In this document: positions 1 to 11,810 of the stretch, piece after piece
How the letters are laid out: the number at the start of each line of letters is the position of its first letter
Numbering within the stretch: the first letter of the stretch is position 1
Assembly: GCA_951640195.1 (NCBI GenBank)
Contig: OX621174.1
Coordinates: 558,001 to 622,000, forward strand
Length of the DNA stretch: 64,000 nucleotides
Origin: Porpolomopsis calyptriformis
Lineage: Eukaryota; Basidiomycota; Agaricomycetes; Agaricales; Hygrophoraceae
Direction of reading: 5' to 3'
Position numbers and translations under genes: made by a program
Notes under the pieces: generated by a model
Seen by the model: only the letters and a program-made list of their open reading frames with translations
What the model was told of the DNA's origin: nothing
Databases searched by the model: none

Positions 1-189
1 TCCATGGAATGATTGTGTAAGCAATGATTAAGTGTAAAAGATGAGATAAGAAAGATAAGAAGGAGTGACAAATGTCACACTTGTAACCATGACTCGACCG
101 GTCGGGTAATGGTCACATTGTGACAGCGTGACAATTGCAGCATCAAAAATGATAGTGAAGAGAATTGGCACACAGAAAGGAAATAATAA
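1..189. other. unassigned sequence left of Gypsy-1 gag remnant
   Basis: No coding frame supported. The stretch carries purine-rich GATAAGAAAGATAAGAAG-type sequence resembling the pyrimidine-rich tracts in the other LTRs of this window, so it may be retroelement leader or LTR debris. The gag frame that follows opens only after a stop at 187-189. Confidence 0.4.
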
Positions 190-1914
190 CCAAAAAAGAG
201 ACTCATCATAACAACATTCCCCATATCCAATACTAGTCCTAGGAACACTGGAGACACAATCACCTGTTATGGTTGTGGAAGTAAAGGACATGGAATGTCT
301 AGTTGTCCCAAGATTGATGAACTCATTGCTTCAGGCACACTTATACATGATACAAATAGGAAGCTAGTATTCAAGAATGGTGCTTTTATTCATCAACTCC
401 CTGAAGAAACCTTTATCCAAGCTGTAGCAAGACTCACTCAAGACAAGACTAAGCCCATCCAGACTCATTTCCTTACTCTGCAAAGTGATTGCTCAGATTA
501 CTACCTATCAGAAACTGAGTTTGAGAAAGATGATTCAGGTGTATATGTAATCCCAGCCACTGAGTACAAGCCAGAAGTCCAGGATGAGGATGTACAAGTT
601 ATGGCAGCAGACAGAGTCCCTCATAAGATTACTACAGCTAGGAAGGAAGTATTTGATGAAGTCTATCCCCCTATGAAGTCTAGAACCAATGGGAAAGAAA
701 GCACAGCTGCTACCCAGGGTTCTCATCCACTCCTAAGCTCTACTCCTAAAGCTGCCCCCTTACGATTCCAAACTCATCTCCCAACTGAGGTACTGAAGCC
801 TCATTACGACAAAGACTTTATTAAGGCACTGCCTACACCTATTGATGCCAGAGTTAAATGAATTCCTCCCACAGATATTAATAAAGATATTGATATAAAG
901 GATATAACTAGAAAATCTAGAGCTAAACAGACTGCACCCCTACCCCAAGATACCACAGAATTAGCGCCCCAAGTCTCTACTAAATCTCCAGTACATCAAT
1001 TAGAAATATCCTCTACAATTGGTAACAACCAGGTAGTTAATCAGATTGATACATCAGTTACCCTGAAAGTCAGAGAAGTCCTAGGATCATCCAAGGAAAT
1101 ATCTGATAAACTCTTAGAAATGATCAAAAGGAAGAATGTGAAGACTACTGTTCTAGCTACTTCCTTTCTCACTAGAGACAGAGAGGAACTGATTAAGCTC
1201 CAGGTTGAATGTGATAAGCACCCTGTATCTGCTATCATTGATACAGGATCCCAATTGAATGTGGTTAGTAAGGATGTATGGAAATTAATCCTTCAGAGAC
1301 ATAGGGACCCAACTAAGACATTAGTCATGAATGATGCTAATGGAGGTGTAGGAACCCTTGCTGGATTGGTATCTAATGTCCCATTAACCTGTGGAGGTAT
1401 TACTACCTATACTAATCTCTTTATTGGGGAGTCAGTCCCCTTTGATTTATTACTTGGATGCCCATGGCTACATGATAATCTAGTTACTATTGATGAAAGA
1501 ACAGAGGGAACTTACCTCTTGTTCAAGCACCTAAAGAATCCAGAGGCCAAATATGAGATATTTGTAGCCCCTCAGGTTCCCTCCTTAGGGTACCACATTA
1601 ATCCAAGCCTAACTGTTAGGCCTGAGGCAGTAGTATGTGCTGCACTTACTAATACAGCCACTGGAAGTAGTTCAAGCCCAGCCATCGATGGGCCTGCAAG
1701 TTCTAAGCTCCACTCGAACTTACTTCCAGAAGCATCAGTACCAACCGTAACCTCAGGACTGACAGAGAACAATAGGAATTCAAGCTCAGACATGATATAT
1801 CCTATTATGGGTATTACAAATCCTCTGAAAAATGGACTCTGTGATAGAGGTTTATTGTTTTTTAGCACATATCTGACTGAATTAGTTACTAACAATGGGA
1901 ATTCTATTTTTTAA
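190..1914 (+). pseudogene. Gypsy-1 gag 3' end plus aspartic protease (Ty3/Gypsy polyprotein remnant)
   Basis: One frame runs from 190 to 1914 with a single internal stop (TGA 859-861). At 265-306 it encodes a CX2CX4HX4C nucleic-acid-binding zinc knuckle (CYGCGSKGHGMSSC), the usual C-terminal part of a retrotransposon gag nucleocapsid. A Ser/Thr/Pro-rich spacer follows, then a retropepsin-type protease with the catalytic DTGS at 1240-1251 and the downstream hydrophobic LLLGCPWL segment expected of the fold. The 5' part of gag and the 5' LTR lie outside the window or are lost. In large agaricomycete Gypsy families a domain of unknown function occupies the spacer between knuckle and protease; I infer the same here from general resemblance. 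The copy is dead, since pol downstream is also broken. Confidence 0.85.
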
Positions 1915-1986
1915 GATACCACCATTGTTCCCAATAAGCATATAAGTCCAAATTTTATTCCAAAGAGGCAATCGTTACCACTGAAA

Positions 1987-4181
1987 ATGATGCCTCATGC
2001 CCAGTCTATGTCCCAAAGTGCTCCCTATATCCATGTGACCCCTTTTTTACTGCCCCCCTTTTCCCCCAACATCCTCCTGCTCCTGGTGCATGTCAACTGG
2101 GGACCCCTCCCTCACAAGGGCCCCAATATGTTCAGCTTGATGGCGCAAGCCATCACTGAGCGGATAGCTCACCCCACAGCTCCCTCCACCACTTTCATGG
2201 TCGTGTCCCCCTACGCCTAATGGTTCCCTCCCCAGCTGGATGAACGCAGGATCCTGTTCAAACATAGGATCCTTCTCAATACCACTCTCGCGGCCATCAC
2301 TTCTGACAATCCCTACGCCCCCCCCTCTGTGAGGGTGGGGCAACTGTACTTCAAGTTCTACCCCAACGCGTTGGTAGTCAGGGAAGTAGCCCCAGCTGCG
2401 CCCCCTCCTTCCCCAGGTGCTGGGGGCTCTCGCGTCCCCACCAAGCCATCTCCAGCCTAGAGAAGCAGCCCAGAGGTAATTTGTGAGTACCTGGGAGATG
2501 TAGATCAAATGCAAACTGATGTACCTCCAGTGATGCAATGCGCCGACACCCTCCATCCCCCCACTCGCAACCTGCGAATGGACCCACCTGGGTCCAATCG
2601 CTACATCCCTGCCCCCTCATCCATTGACCATGACTACAAGGGTGATAACACAATCATGGAGATGTTGTTGCCCATGGAGGTGGAGCATGGGTGGGGCAAT
2701 TACCTGGTCAATGGCCAGGAGCCACATGCGCCCCCGTCACCCCTGCCCATGGTGCTCCTCACCACATCCGCATGACCCCCCCCACCCATGCAGCATCCCC
2801 TCCCACTTCAATGCCCCCTTGGTGATGCCTAGTCATCACTTAATACACAATGGGCCTGGACCAGCAACTCAGCATTGCCCCTGCCCCCACCGCCAACTTC
2901 CCTGTTTGATGCAGTCAGCCCAGCCCCCACAACCACAGCCATCCATGTCCCCACCTGATACCCCACTAGCAACACCCCGATGTCGCTAGTTCACTTGTAT
3001 AGGCACACGTATGTGTGCCCCCACACTCAGTCCTTCCCGGAGCAGGACTATGGCGCATATGAGTACCCACTAGCCCCCACACTCTGCGACTCCCCACTCC
3101 CCCCCATTGACGCATGCGACGAGCACCCAACCACTTGTTACACCCCCCTGTTTCTCCTGTCACTGCCCACCTCCATGTCTGATGATGATGATGGCATCTA
3201 CCGCCCATTGCACCCCCCCCTCAATTCCCCCCTGTATACCCCATACTCTCCCACTGATGTATTGTACAACAGTAGTGTGTCCCTGCACGAGCATGGGGAC
3301 CCTTTTTTAAATACTTCATACAACTGTTATCATGCATATGTAAATGGTGCCAGGCACCATTGGGATGTCCGCACAGAATCAGATGCCTCCTCTGATTCTA
3401 ATGTTTCCTCTGAAGATGATGTATCCTTTGTATACCCTTCCAATACATTATCTTCCCTTTACATGCCTGATCTAAGTGACAATCAAGAGACTGATATCTG
3501 TCCTCCCTCCCCTATGAAACCCATGGCCTTCAGAGACACCCCCAATACCCTTATTTCCCTTCAGTCAACTCACTATCCAGAGCAGACCCTGCTCAATCAG
3601 CTACAAGCTGAACCTGTACTGAACTCACTAGAGCCCATCTACATCCTGAATATTACAGCCAAGGGGGAAGGTCCCTTATTGGGCCTGACCATTTTATTGA
3701 CTATGCCAAGGTCCACCTAGCCTTCTTGGCTGGAATCTGCAAGGCCCTTCATATATGCATTGGGCATACTGCTACTATCCTCAACACCCCTGCCTGGAAG
3801 ACTTATGTCTATACCATGCCAGTCAGTAACCCAGCCCACCATTACTTTCTATACCACAGCCAACTGTTCCCTCATTGGAGGAAAGAAGACTCATGTACCC
3901 CATACCAGATGCCTTGGTACCCTTATCCTAGTCCATTTGTTTTTCCTGTTGAGCAGGAGAGAGCTGGGTGTAACCCATTGCTCTCAGAAGAAGAAGTAGA
4001 GTTTTTTCTGTATTCAGCTGCTGTATTTCAAACAGCAAACAGACTACTTCTTGCTGATGCAATCAATGCAGTTCTTACCATGGAATTTCGTAACCCCTCC
4101 CTTATCTCAGATCTGTTTAATGAAGGATACTTTGGTCCTTACTTTAACACCAGAGATCTTCAGGTTTATCCTCAGGATTAA
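1987..4181 (+). pseudogene. Gypsy-1 proline-rich linker between protease and reverse transcriptase
   Basis: About 2.2 kb of C-rich, Pro/Ser/His-rich coding sequence joins the protease to the reverse transcriptase. The frame is broken by stops at 2218-2220 and 2458-2460 and by frame changes near 2980 and 3680-3726. Readable pieces include a segment with repeated aromatic/hydrophobic residues at about 2230-2400, an acidic serine-rich stretch near 3360-3450, and a more globular piece at 3726-4181. Base composition is much more GC-rich than the rest of the window. No enzyme motif is visible. The position and the flanking domains show it is polyprotein spacer and not a separate host gene. Function unknown. 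Confidence 0.6.
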
Positions 4182-4226
4182 ACCTACAGCAAACTCCCTC
4201 TCCCATATGCAAAAAATTCACTTACT

Positions 4227-6370
4227 TTGTCCCCTGCACCAAGATACCCTCTTCTATGCTCAGACCAATCATTTTGCCCACTGTTCTCCTTAAATATGAT
4301 TTATACCAAGGCAATCCCACCTAGTTTAGCTACTCTCCATACCAACCCCATGTCACCCAATCCTAGTAATAAGAAACTACATGCATTATGCACACCTCAA
4401 ATCAACAATCCTCAGAGTTATCATGTCAAATGTTATTCAATAACTATAAAAGAAGATACTGAGTATACCTCCTCTTATAAACCAGAGCTAGCCTACCCTG
4501 AAGATGATAACAAAACTACACCTTCCAATTCAGAGGCTGACTACTACTACTTTACAGATGAAAACGAGATGGCAAGAGAATATCTCAACATTGACAACAC
4601 TGTTATGATTCCATCTGATAACCTAGATAGTGAAGGTTTCCCCAAAGTGTTCACAGCCTACAAGAAGGTTAGTCAAAGGACTTACCCAGTGTCTGGGACA
4701 TTCCCTGAAGCTGCTAGAGTAATCAGAAAGTTCCCTTATGACCCTTTATCCAGCCCCCCTTCCTTGCCAAAACAGCCCCCTGATTTCTCTCCAACTCTAA
4801 GACTCACTGAAGCTCGACTAGAATTTCTAAAGGTAAATGAAGAAGGATTCCTTCTCCCTGAAGAAGAGAAACTATTCAATCATGTTATGTGGCTTAACCA
4901 GGAAGCTATTGCCTTTGAAGATCCAGAATGAGGAATACTCAAAGAGTTATATTTTTCACCATATATTATTCCAACTATCCCACACACCCCTTGGGTGTAC
5001 AAGAATATCCCTATCCCTCCAGGGATTCATGAGAAAGTCATAGAACTCTTGAAAACCAAGATTGATGCAGAAGTCTATGAGCCAAGTCAATCATCCTATC
5101 AATCACAATGGTTCTGTGTCTTGAAAAAGAATGGAACCCTAAGAATTGTTCATGACCTTCAGCCCCTAAATAAAGTCACCATTAGAGATGCTGGTCTCCC
5201 TCCCATTGTGGATGATTTTGTAGAACCATTTGCAGGACACTAATGTTACACAGTCTTTGACCTTTTCTAGGGATTTGATGCTAGAAAGGTCCATCTAGCC
5301 TCATGAGATCTTACTGCCTTTTATACACCACTTGGACTTCTTCGTATCACTTCACTGCCCATGGGATTTACTAACTCACCAGCTGAATTCCAGAAATGTA
5401 TGACATTCATTCTTCAAGATGAAATCCCTGTAGTTGTAAACATCTTTATTGATGACTTGCCAATTAAAGGGCCTCCCTCAAGATTTCTAGATAAAGATGG
5501 AAAGCCAGAAGTACTTCCTGATAACCCTGGAATTAGAAGATTTATTTGGGAACATGCCTTAGATGTACACTGTGTTATGCACCAAGTAAAATGTGCAGGT
5601 GGAACCTTTGCTGCTAAGAAATCCCAGATATGTAGACCTAATGTGCTTATAGTTGGACAGAAGTGTACCCCTGAAGGACATTATCCAGAGGATGACAAAG
5701 TATCCAAGATCCTCAAATGGCCCCCTCTCAAGACTCCTAAAGAAGTATGAGGCTTCTTAGGATTATGTAGAATAGTATGTATTTGGATTCAAGACTACTC
5801 TCATCTGGCTAGACCTCTCACAGAATTGGTTTATAAAGATGCAGAGTTCATTTGGGATGATAGAAGACAAGAAGCCTTTGATACACTAAAACAGAAAATT
5901 GCCTCAGCTCCAGCCTTACATCTAATTAACTATTAATTAGACAATCCAGTTATATTGTCTGTAGATAGCAGCTTTATTGCTGCAGGATTTATCCTATCCC
6001 AAATTGATGATGAAGGAAAATGTTGTCCAGCTAGATATGGCTCACTACCCATGAATGAAAGAGAGGCCAGGTATTCCCAGCCTAAACTTGAATTATATGG
6101 ACTATATCATACATTACGCCATTGGAGACTATATCTCATTGGAGTTAAGAATCTCCATGTTGAAGTTGATGCCAAGTATATCAAATGCATGCTTAATGAA
6201 CCAGATCTCTAACCCAACGCTGCTGTTAACAGATGGATCCAAGGGATTCTTTTATTTGATTTCAGACTTATTCATATACCTGCTACTCAATTCAGAGGAC
6301 CAGATGCCCTTTCTAGAAGAGAGTTAGTAGAGGATGAAGAATTCCCTATTCATAGTGATGCATGGTTAGA
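4227..6370 (+). pseudogene. Gypsy-1 reverse transcriptase and RNase H
   Basis: The frame at 4227-4931 is an acidic pre-RT segment. RT begins near 4990 with a conserved WFCVLKKNGTLRIVHDLQP block at about 5110-5165, equivalent to RT motifs 1-2. The MGFTNSPAEFQ block is at 5361-5393. The catalytic box reads FIDDL, with the two aspartates at 5451-5456. RNase H follows at 5955-6212 (VDSSFIAAGFILSQ, the first catalytic Asp in context, then a KLELYGLYHTLRHWR helix). Interrupting stops include 4929-4931, 5241-5243 and 5748-5750. The FxDD box in place of YxDD is accepted within this family. The order PR-RT-RH-IN identifies Ty3/Gypsy. Confidence 0.85.
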
Positions 6371-6539
6371 TGACCTCGCATTACTTATCTACATTCTTTT
6401 ACTTCAATCAATTAAAGATTTTTCATTTGTAACTGCTACATCCCTCCCTTACTCTTCATATGCCCTCCCTTCATCATCCACAAGATCACACCAAGACCTT
6501 TTATTATTAGAAATTTATAAATTCCTTTCTACTTTTCAT

Positions 6540-7877
6540 CTACCCCGTTTCTCAAGTTTACAAGAGCGAAAAAGATTTATCAAGAAAGCCACACAGTTCT
6601 TTGTGAAAGAAGAAAAAATGTTTAAAAGAAGCAACAAGCCACCATTACTAGTAATTCTAAAGCCAAAGAAGAGGCTTGCTATCCTCACTCAAGCCCACAA
6701 AAACCTAGGCCATAAAGGAGAACAAGCAGTCTTTGAAATTATCTGTATATAATTCTTCTAGCCACATCTTAGAACAGATGTCCATCATCATATCTCCTCA
6801 TGCCATGAGTGCCAAATCCGAAGTCTCAAATGAATGGAGTTGCCTCCTACAAATTCCACACCTACTACTCTTTTCGAAAAAGTGTATATTCATGTTATAT
6901 TCATGCCCCCATCTGCTGGATTCCACTTCATTGTTGTAGCTTGTGATGACCTTACTGGAATAGTTGAAGCCAAGGCCTTACGTAGGAATGATTCCTAGAG
7001 CCTAGCTAAGTTCTTCTGGGAACAACTTTATTGCTGATATGGAGCAATTGGTTACGTTGTGACAGATAATGGAAGTGAAGTCAGAGGAGCATTTGAAATA
7101 CTGCTGCAGAGACTGAATATACCCCAAGTTCAGATCTCTCCATATAACAAGTATGCCAATGGAGTTGTAGAATGTAGTCACTTTATATTATGAGAGGCTA
7201 TCATCAAGTCAAGTGACAAAGATAAATTTGGAAGGATCAGAAACTGGTACAAACAGGTGGAGATAGCAGCCTTTGCTGACCAAGTTACAGTCAGTAGTGT
7301 CACATGATATTCCCCATATTATCTCCTTCATGGAATGCATCCCTTGCTACCCTTTGATCTTGCAGAAGCTACTTTCATAGTTGAGGGTTTCCAATCAGGA
7401 TTGTCAACCTCTGATCTCCTTGCCCTGAGGATTAGATAGCTAGAATGACGTCAAGAGGATATCGACAAAGCTGCTGAAACTTTGAAGAAAGCCTGTTTCA
7501 AGTCTAAGCAGCAGTTTGAACACCGTTTCAGAAAGCATCTCATCAGAAGATATTATAGACCAGGAGAACTAGTCCTTGTCAGAAATAGCTGATTAGAATC
7601 TACCTTAGGAAGGCTCAAGACAGAACCAAGGTACCTTGGCCCATATAAGGTAGCCAAGAGAATAACAAGAGAAGCCTACATCCTCCAGGAACTGGATGGA
7701 GCCAAACATGCAGAACGTTACACTGCATTCCGCTTACTCCCATACATTTATCAAGATAGCCCTACCCTATATAGACTATCCCATGATGATGAGATTGCCA
7801 ATGGGCAGCTTCTAAGGACTCCAATCATCGATCAGAACCTAGCGATCTGGACACTGATATTGAAATGGGAAGTTTAA
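6540..7877 (+). pseudogene. Gypsy-1 integrase
   Basis: Read across stops and at least one frame change, this region encodes the integrase. An N-terminal zinc-binding HHCC module is seen (AHKNLGHKGEQ at about 6690-6725, then CHECQIR near 6815). The core has VVTDNGSEV (second Asp, about 7055-7085) and NGVVECSH (catalytic Glu, about 7155-7180). The C-terminal domain contains a YRPGELVLVRNS block near 7557-7590 and a GPYKV motif near 7639, the GPY/F signature of Gypsy integrases. The frame ends at TAA 7875-7877. Stops at 6749, 6997, 7037 and 7190 show the copy is dead. The enzyme would insert the cDNA into chromosomes. Confidence 0.8.
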
Positions 7878-8223
7878 GTAATGAGGCTTCCTAATCAAGA
7901 CTTAATCATCAATCAGATCTAGTCACCTGATGTGAACTGCATGCCCCACACTCGCTTATTACTTTCCTTCAATCTAGATGATGACAAGCTACCTCCTACT
8001 GCAAAGTCCCTCCCCTCCACTTGAAATCAAACTGCTCACCACACCGGCACCTTATTCCACCAAAGCGCGACACCAATGGTTCAACTGGGACTAGACAAAC
8101 CTGGACAACCAAGCTGTGCCCAGCAGCCTCCCCCTGCCTACAACACATGTGTTGCTGCCCCCACCTCTCACTGCCCACAACTGCCATAACCCCCACTGAC
8201 CCCTTAATACCCTCATGCCTGCA

Positions 8224-8562
8224 ATGGATGAGGCACCACCTAATCCCTCAAAGGACGAAATCATTGCAACCCTACTTAGGGATTGACAACAGCAAGACGC
8301 ATACCTCCGGAGGCTTGAGAGTGAGCTCTACAAGCTCAATGGCAAGCTTGTAGGACAGGAGCTAGCACTGCATTTAAGGGCAGAAATGATTGAATATTGG
8401 ATGGATCAAGCCACATACTGGGAGTCTAGGTGTGTAACAGCATATGGGCAAAGCGCGTTTATCCCATCTATTCCCCTCCCTCCCCCCAATGTCATTATCC
8501 CCCCTTCATCTCTCATTGGTGCCAATGGCCCCATGGAGGAAGAACTCTTAGATAGGGAGTAG
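8224..8562 (+). pseudogene. small coiled-coil-like ORF downstream of Gypsy-1 integrase
   Basis: A 113-codon frame starts at ATG 8224 and ends at TAG 8560-8562. It is broken by one TGA at about 8284, which follows an Asp codon and could be a mutated Arg or Gln codon. The middle is rich in Leu, Glu, Arg and Gln (LRRLESELYKLNGKLVGQEL) and looks like an amphipathic helix. The C-terminus is Pro/Ile-rich and ends in an acidic EEELLDRE. It is preceded by about 300 bp of C-rich sequence. I do not recognise the family. Its place between integrase and a further ORF suggests it belongs to the element. Confidence 0.45.
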
Positions 8563-8862
8563 TAGTCCTTCCTCACACATGCACCACCAATTCTTTGTTT
8601 TATTTTTGTATAGCCCTTTTACTCTTTTTACCACAATGTCATATAAGAATCTCTTATTAGGAGTAATCCATGTAAATAGGAGAGACATTGGGTAAATAAT
8701 TAAATATGTAAACCCTCTACAAGCGACAGAATCATTAAAGGATCAACTAAGATTTCAGCTCAGGCTAGTCACATACCTATAAACTGGGTTCAGTTCACAA
8801 GCCATGACATTGCACTCACAGCTATCCAACACCACCCTCAACCTTTACCCTTTGTTGTCACA

Positions 8863-9445
8863 ATGCAATCATCCACTTCCCTCACTTCCATCCCTGAATC
8901 TAACTATGAGGACACCGCTAACTCATCCATGTGCACCCTCCTTCGTGAATCTCGTCTTTTTCACGCCTCGGTTAAAATCGAATGGCCACCCCCCATATAC
9001 GTCTCTGGGCCAAGAACTGGCTTGATTCTCCCAGACCACTCATATCCCCCACCATACTCGCTACTGCTTAACAACTACAAAGCAGTTTTCAGTCCCTCAA
9101 CTGGGAGGGATTTGTTTTCTATCTCAGCTGCATTCAAGGTAGTCCTATTTAACTGGGATCCCTAGTTCAATTCCGCTATCCAAGCAATCAAGTCCAAAGA
9201 TAAGGACGAGCAATAATTACTAGCGTCTGGATTATCGCAAAATTATATTGGGTGTTGGAGGCATGTTTGGAGTGGGAAGATATTGATATTTTACTTGTGG
9301 TAGATTGGAAAGATGCTAGGATGGAAAGGAAGGAACCTTGGAATGGATGGTTGGGAAAGTCTTTCCCTTGCTATGCCAAATATGAGACCTTGTCTATATA
9401 GAGGATTACTAGGTTGATAGACATTGTATATACAAGAATCAACTG
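8863..9445 (+). pseudogene. unknown ORF at the 3' end of Gypsy-1
   Basis: The frame opens at ATG 8863 and reads to a TAG at 9163-9165, continues to a TAA near 9214, then shifts frame near 9235 into a piece rich in Trp, Glu and Asp (LEWEDIDILLVVDWKDAR, then PWNGWLGKSF). No signal peptide or membrane helix is evident, so it is not convincingly envelope-like. The region lies between integrase and the probable 3' LTR, where elements of this kind may carry an extra ORF. Function unknown. All disruptions fit later decay of a once continuous frame of about 190 codons. Confidence 0.45.
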
Positions 9446-9478
9446 AGGATAGTTGTAATTTCTTTGTCCCCTGCAGAT

Positions 9479-10517
9479 GTCATGATCCCAAACTGATTTG
9501 GTATCAAACCTAACCAAAGATCATGTATTCAGCAAGAAGTATCTAATAGCTCTAATACTCTTTATCTTATCTTATCTTATCTTATCTTAGATAAGATATC
9601 ACTGTCCCTCACATGTTATCTTATCTCAGATAAGATACACTACTATCTTTACCTATGCTATCTTATTATAGACAATAGTATTCTTCTCTATTGTTCTCTG
9701 AGTCAGAATGACTCATATCCCATTTCTCTATTGTTCTGCCATCACCTCCATTGTTCTCTGAGTCACTATGACTCATATTGATCTCCTCCATTGTTCTCCC
9801 TATTGTCTGACTCATAGTGAGTTACAATTCAAACTCCTCATTGTTCTTTTATCCATTGTTCTTATTTCCTATTATTCTCATTGCCCATTATTCTCAAACA
9901 TATATAAAGGGCCCCCTTTTGGCCAGTGAGGAGTTCAGTTCACATTCAGTTCACTTTCAACCCACTTTTACCTCTCCCCTCCCCCCTAGTCTACTCTCCC
10001 CCTTTTCCCTTGAACTCACCCCTAGTACTCAGTACCTAGTACTATCCCTTATTGATACTACTTGTCTGTAGTCAATATATCCAATCTAGTCTAGTCTATT
10101 AAGCTTATACCCTATGTAATTTCACCTAAGCCCTCTTACGTGAAGAACCCACTTAGGAATCACCCCTTTGATGTATTCTGTAAGTTGAAGATAGCTATCG
10201 TGGACTATCTTATCTTATCTCAGCCCCTGCTTATTCATCACACACTCTAAGTCTCAGTCCTTATTGGAGAGACCTCACTGTGATATGTATTCTTCTAAGT
10301 CAGCTGTTGCCTTAATTCTTGCTCTCCCAGTTAATACTATCCATTGAGTTTGGATAGCCTATTCATCTGTACATCCTAGCCAAGGATTACTCAAGCCCCA
10401 TCAAAGGAGGAAGTGATCATTACTCAATCAATCCACATCTCCCCTGAACAACTAGGACTTACTTGATTGATGTATAACTCCAGTAGTTCTAGAAGTGAAT
10501 TATTTATTCACCCGATA
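9479..10517 (+). repeat. probable 3' LTR of Gypsy-1
   Basis: Begins TGTCATGATC. It holds TCTTA pentamer tracts at 9560-9630, a TATA box, then a C/T-rich leader. The 3' 370 bp (about 10145-10517) recurs inverted at 11444-11810 and, truncated, at 20940-21162, so it is a dispersed repeat. Ends are inferred: the right edge comes from the end of homology with the inverted copies, the left edge from the TGT start. The 5' LTR is outside the window, so LTR identity cannot be tested here. Confidence 0.5.
9901..9908 (+). promoter_or_regulatory. TATA box in the Gypsy-1-type LTR
   Basis: TATATAAA followed by GGGCCCCC. It lies inside the probable LTR, about 600 bp before its right end, where an LTR promoter would be expected. 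Confidence 0.45.
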
Positions 10518-11443
10518 CCTGTCACCCTGGAAATGGCCAAATGAATGTAATCCAGCTTGTAGGTAGATAGTATACCTGATATTAATATCAGACTCATTGA
10601 GGTCAGCATCATTGGGGTGTTAGGGCTGAACAGAAAAGAGTTTGTGAATGTTTGCAAGTTTAACTAAGCCTGTGCAAAAGTAGGAATTAGGAAGAAATAA
10701 TGACAAGTTAGATTTAATCTCTAATTTAAATACATAATAATATACCTCTACTTCAGTTAGAGAATGAGCTTTAAGACTCCCTTTCTATATGCAGTTTGAT
10801 TAGAGATTGGATTTAAAGGAATAAGACTACTATTATTAGTAAAGTGCAATAAGCATAGGCCTAGACCCCCTTAGCAGTGAGTCCCTTATTCCCTTAACTG
10901 CTTACCTTCCTTGATAGCCCACTAGCTATTGCTATAGCCATTTCAAAGGCAGGAGGAATTACTAAGGGAATTCAGGCAATTTCTGAGGCAACAAAGTATA
11001 TCTTAGCCCAATTACAAGATGCTTAGAATTATATGCTACTTGTTGCATAGGAGTTCCACATGAAATATATTAGGCTTGATAGCTAGCTTGCAATAGTCCA
11101 GGGTATACTTGCCTAGGGAAATTCATAAGCCCTAGTGAAAAGTGATTATGGGGTCAATATGAACTGCAGATAGCTGAGAATGGCTGCAAACTCTTGGAGA
11201 ATAGTAGATACCTACTCTTCCTACTTGTACCACTAATACAACTGGGCTGGGCCTAAGCCCTCCAGAAGTGCAAGTTCAGAGGGACTGTAGTGGTTGCATA
11301 CAAAGGCTTCTTCTCTCGTTACATATCACATCTACTGTAACTAGTCAAATCATGAATCAACACATACAAATCAAGAATCGGAGCCCAAAGGACCAATGGG
11401 TCATATCACTGCCCAATATATTATTATAATCTAATCTATATAC
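10518..11443. other. decayed intergenic repeat
   Basis: No supported gene. The segment 11221-11348 is repeated in inverted orientation at 20745-20868. A GGTCATATCACT motif at 11398-11409 recurs at 23327-23338 in the Gypsy-2 gag region. The remainder is unassigned. Confidence 0.4.
11221..11348 (+). repeat. dispersed repeat X, copy 1
   Basis: About 125 bp that matches the reverse complement of 20745-20868, with shared blocks such as AGTTCAGAGGGACTGTAGT and GGCCTAAGCCCT. Element type not identified. Confidence 0.6.
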
Positions 11444-11810
11444 TGTTAGGTAAAATATAAATACTTTACTTCTAGAACTACTAGAGTTATATATTAATCA
11501 AGTCCTAGTTGTTCAGGGGAAATATGGATTGATTGATAATGATCACTTCCTCTTTTGATGGGGCTTGAGTAATCCTTAGCTAGGATGTACAGATGAACAA
11601 GCTATCTAAACTCAATGGATAGTATTAACTAGGAAAGTAGGAATTAAGTCAACAGCTGACTTAGAAGAATATGTATCATAGTAGGGTCTCTTTAATAAGG
11701 ACTGAGACTCTGAGAATGTGATGAATAAGAGGAGCAAAGGTAAGATAAGATAGTCCTCAGTAGCTATCTTCAACTTATAGAAATACATCAAGGGCTTAGC
11801 AGATTCTAAT
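11444..11810 (-). repeat. inverted copy of the Gypsy-1-type LTR 3' portion
   Basis: Reverse complement of about 10145-10517, aligning over some 365 bp with scattered substitutions. The edge at 11444 starts TGTTAGGTAAAAT, that is an LTR ending in ACCTAACA when read on the minus strand. Confidence 0.7.

Noticed and set aside
2047..2556. 170-codon minus-strand frame, Gly/Trp-rich
   Set aside because: Shadow of the C-rich proline linker of Gypsy-1; the composition explains the open frame.
8863..9445. envelope gene call for the last Gypsy-1 ORF
   Set aside because: No signal peptide, transmembrane segment or cysteine pattern is visible.
9560..9630. TCTTA pentamer array as a CRISPR or telomere-like repeat
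   Set aside because: Short degenerate pentamers without spacers, in a probable LTR; similar tracts occur in other LTRs here.
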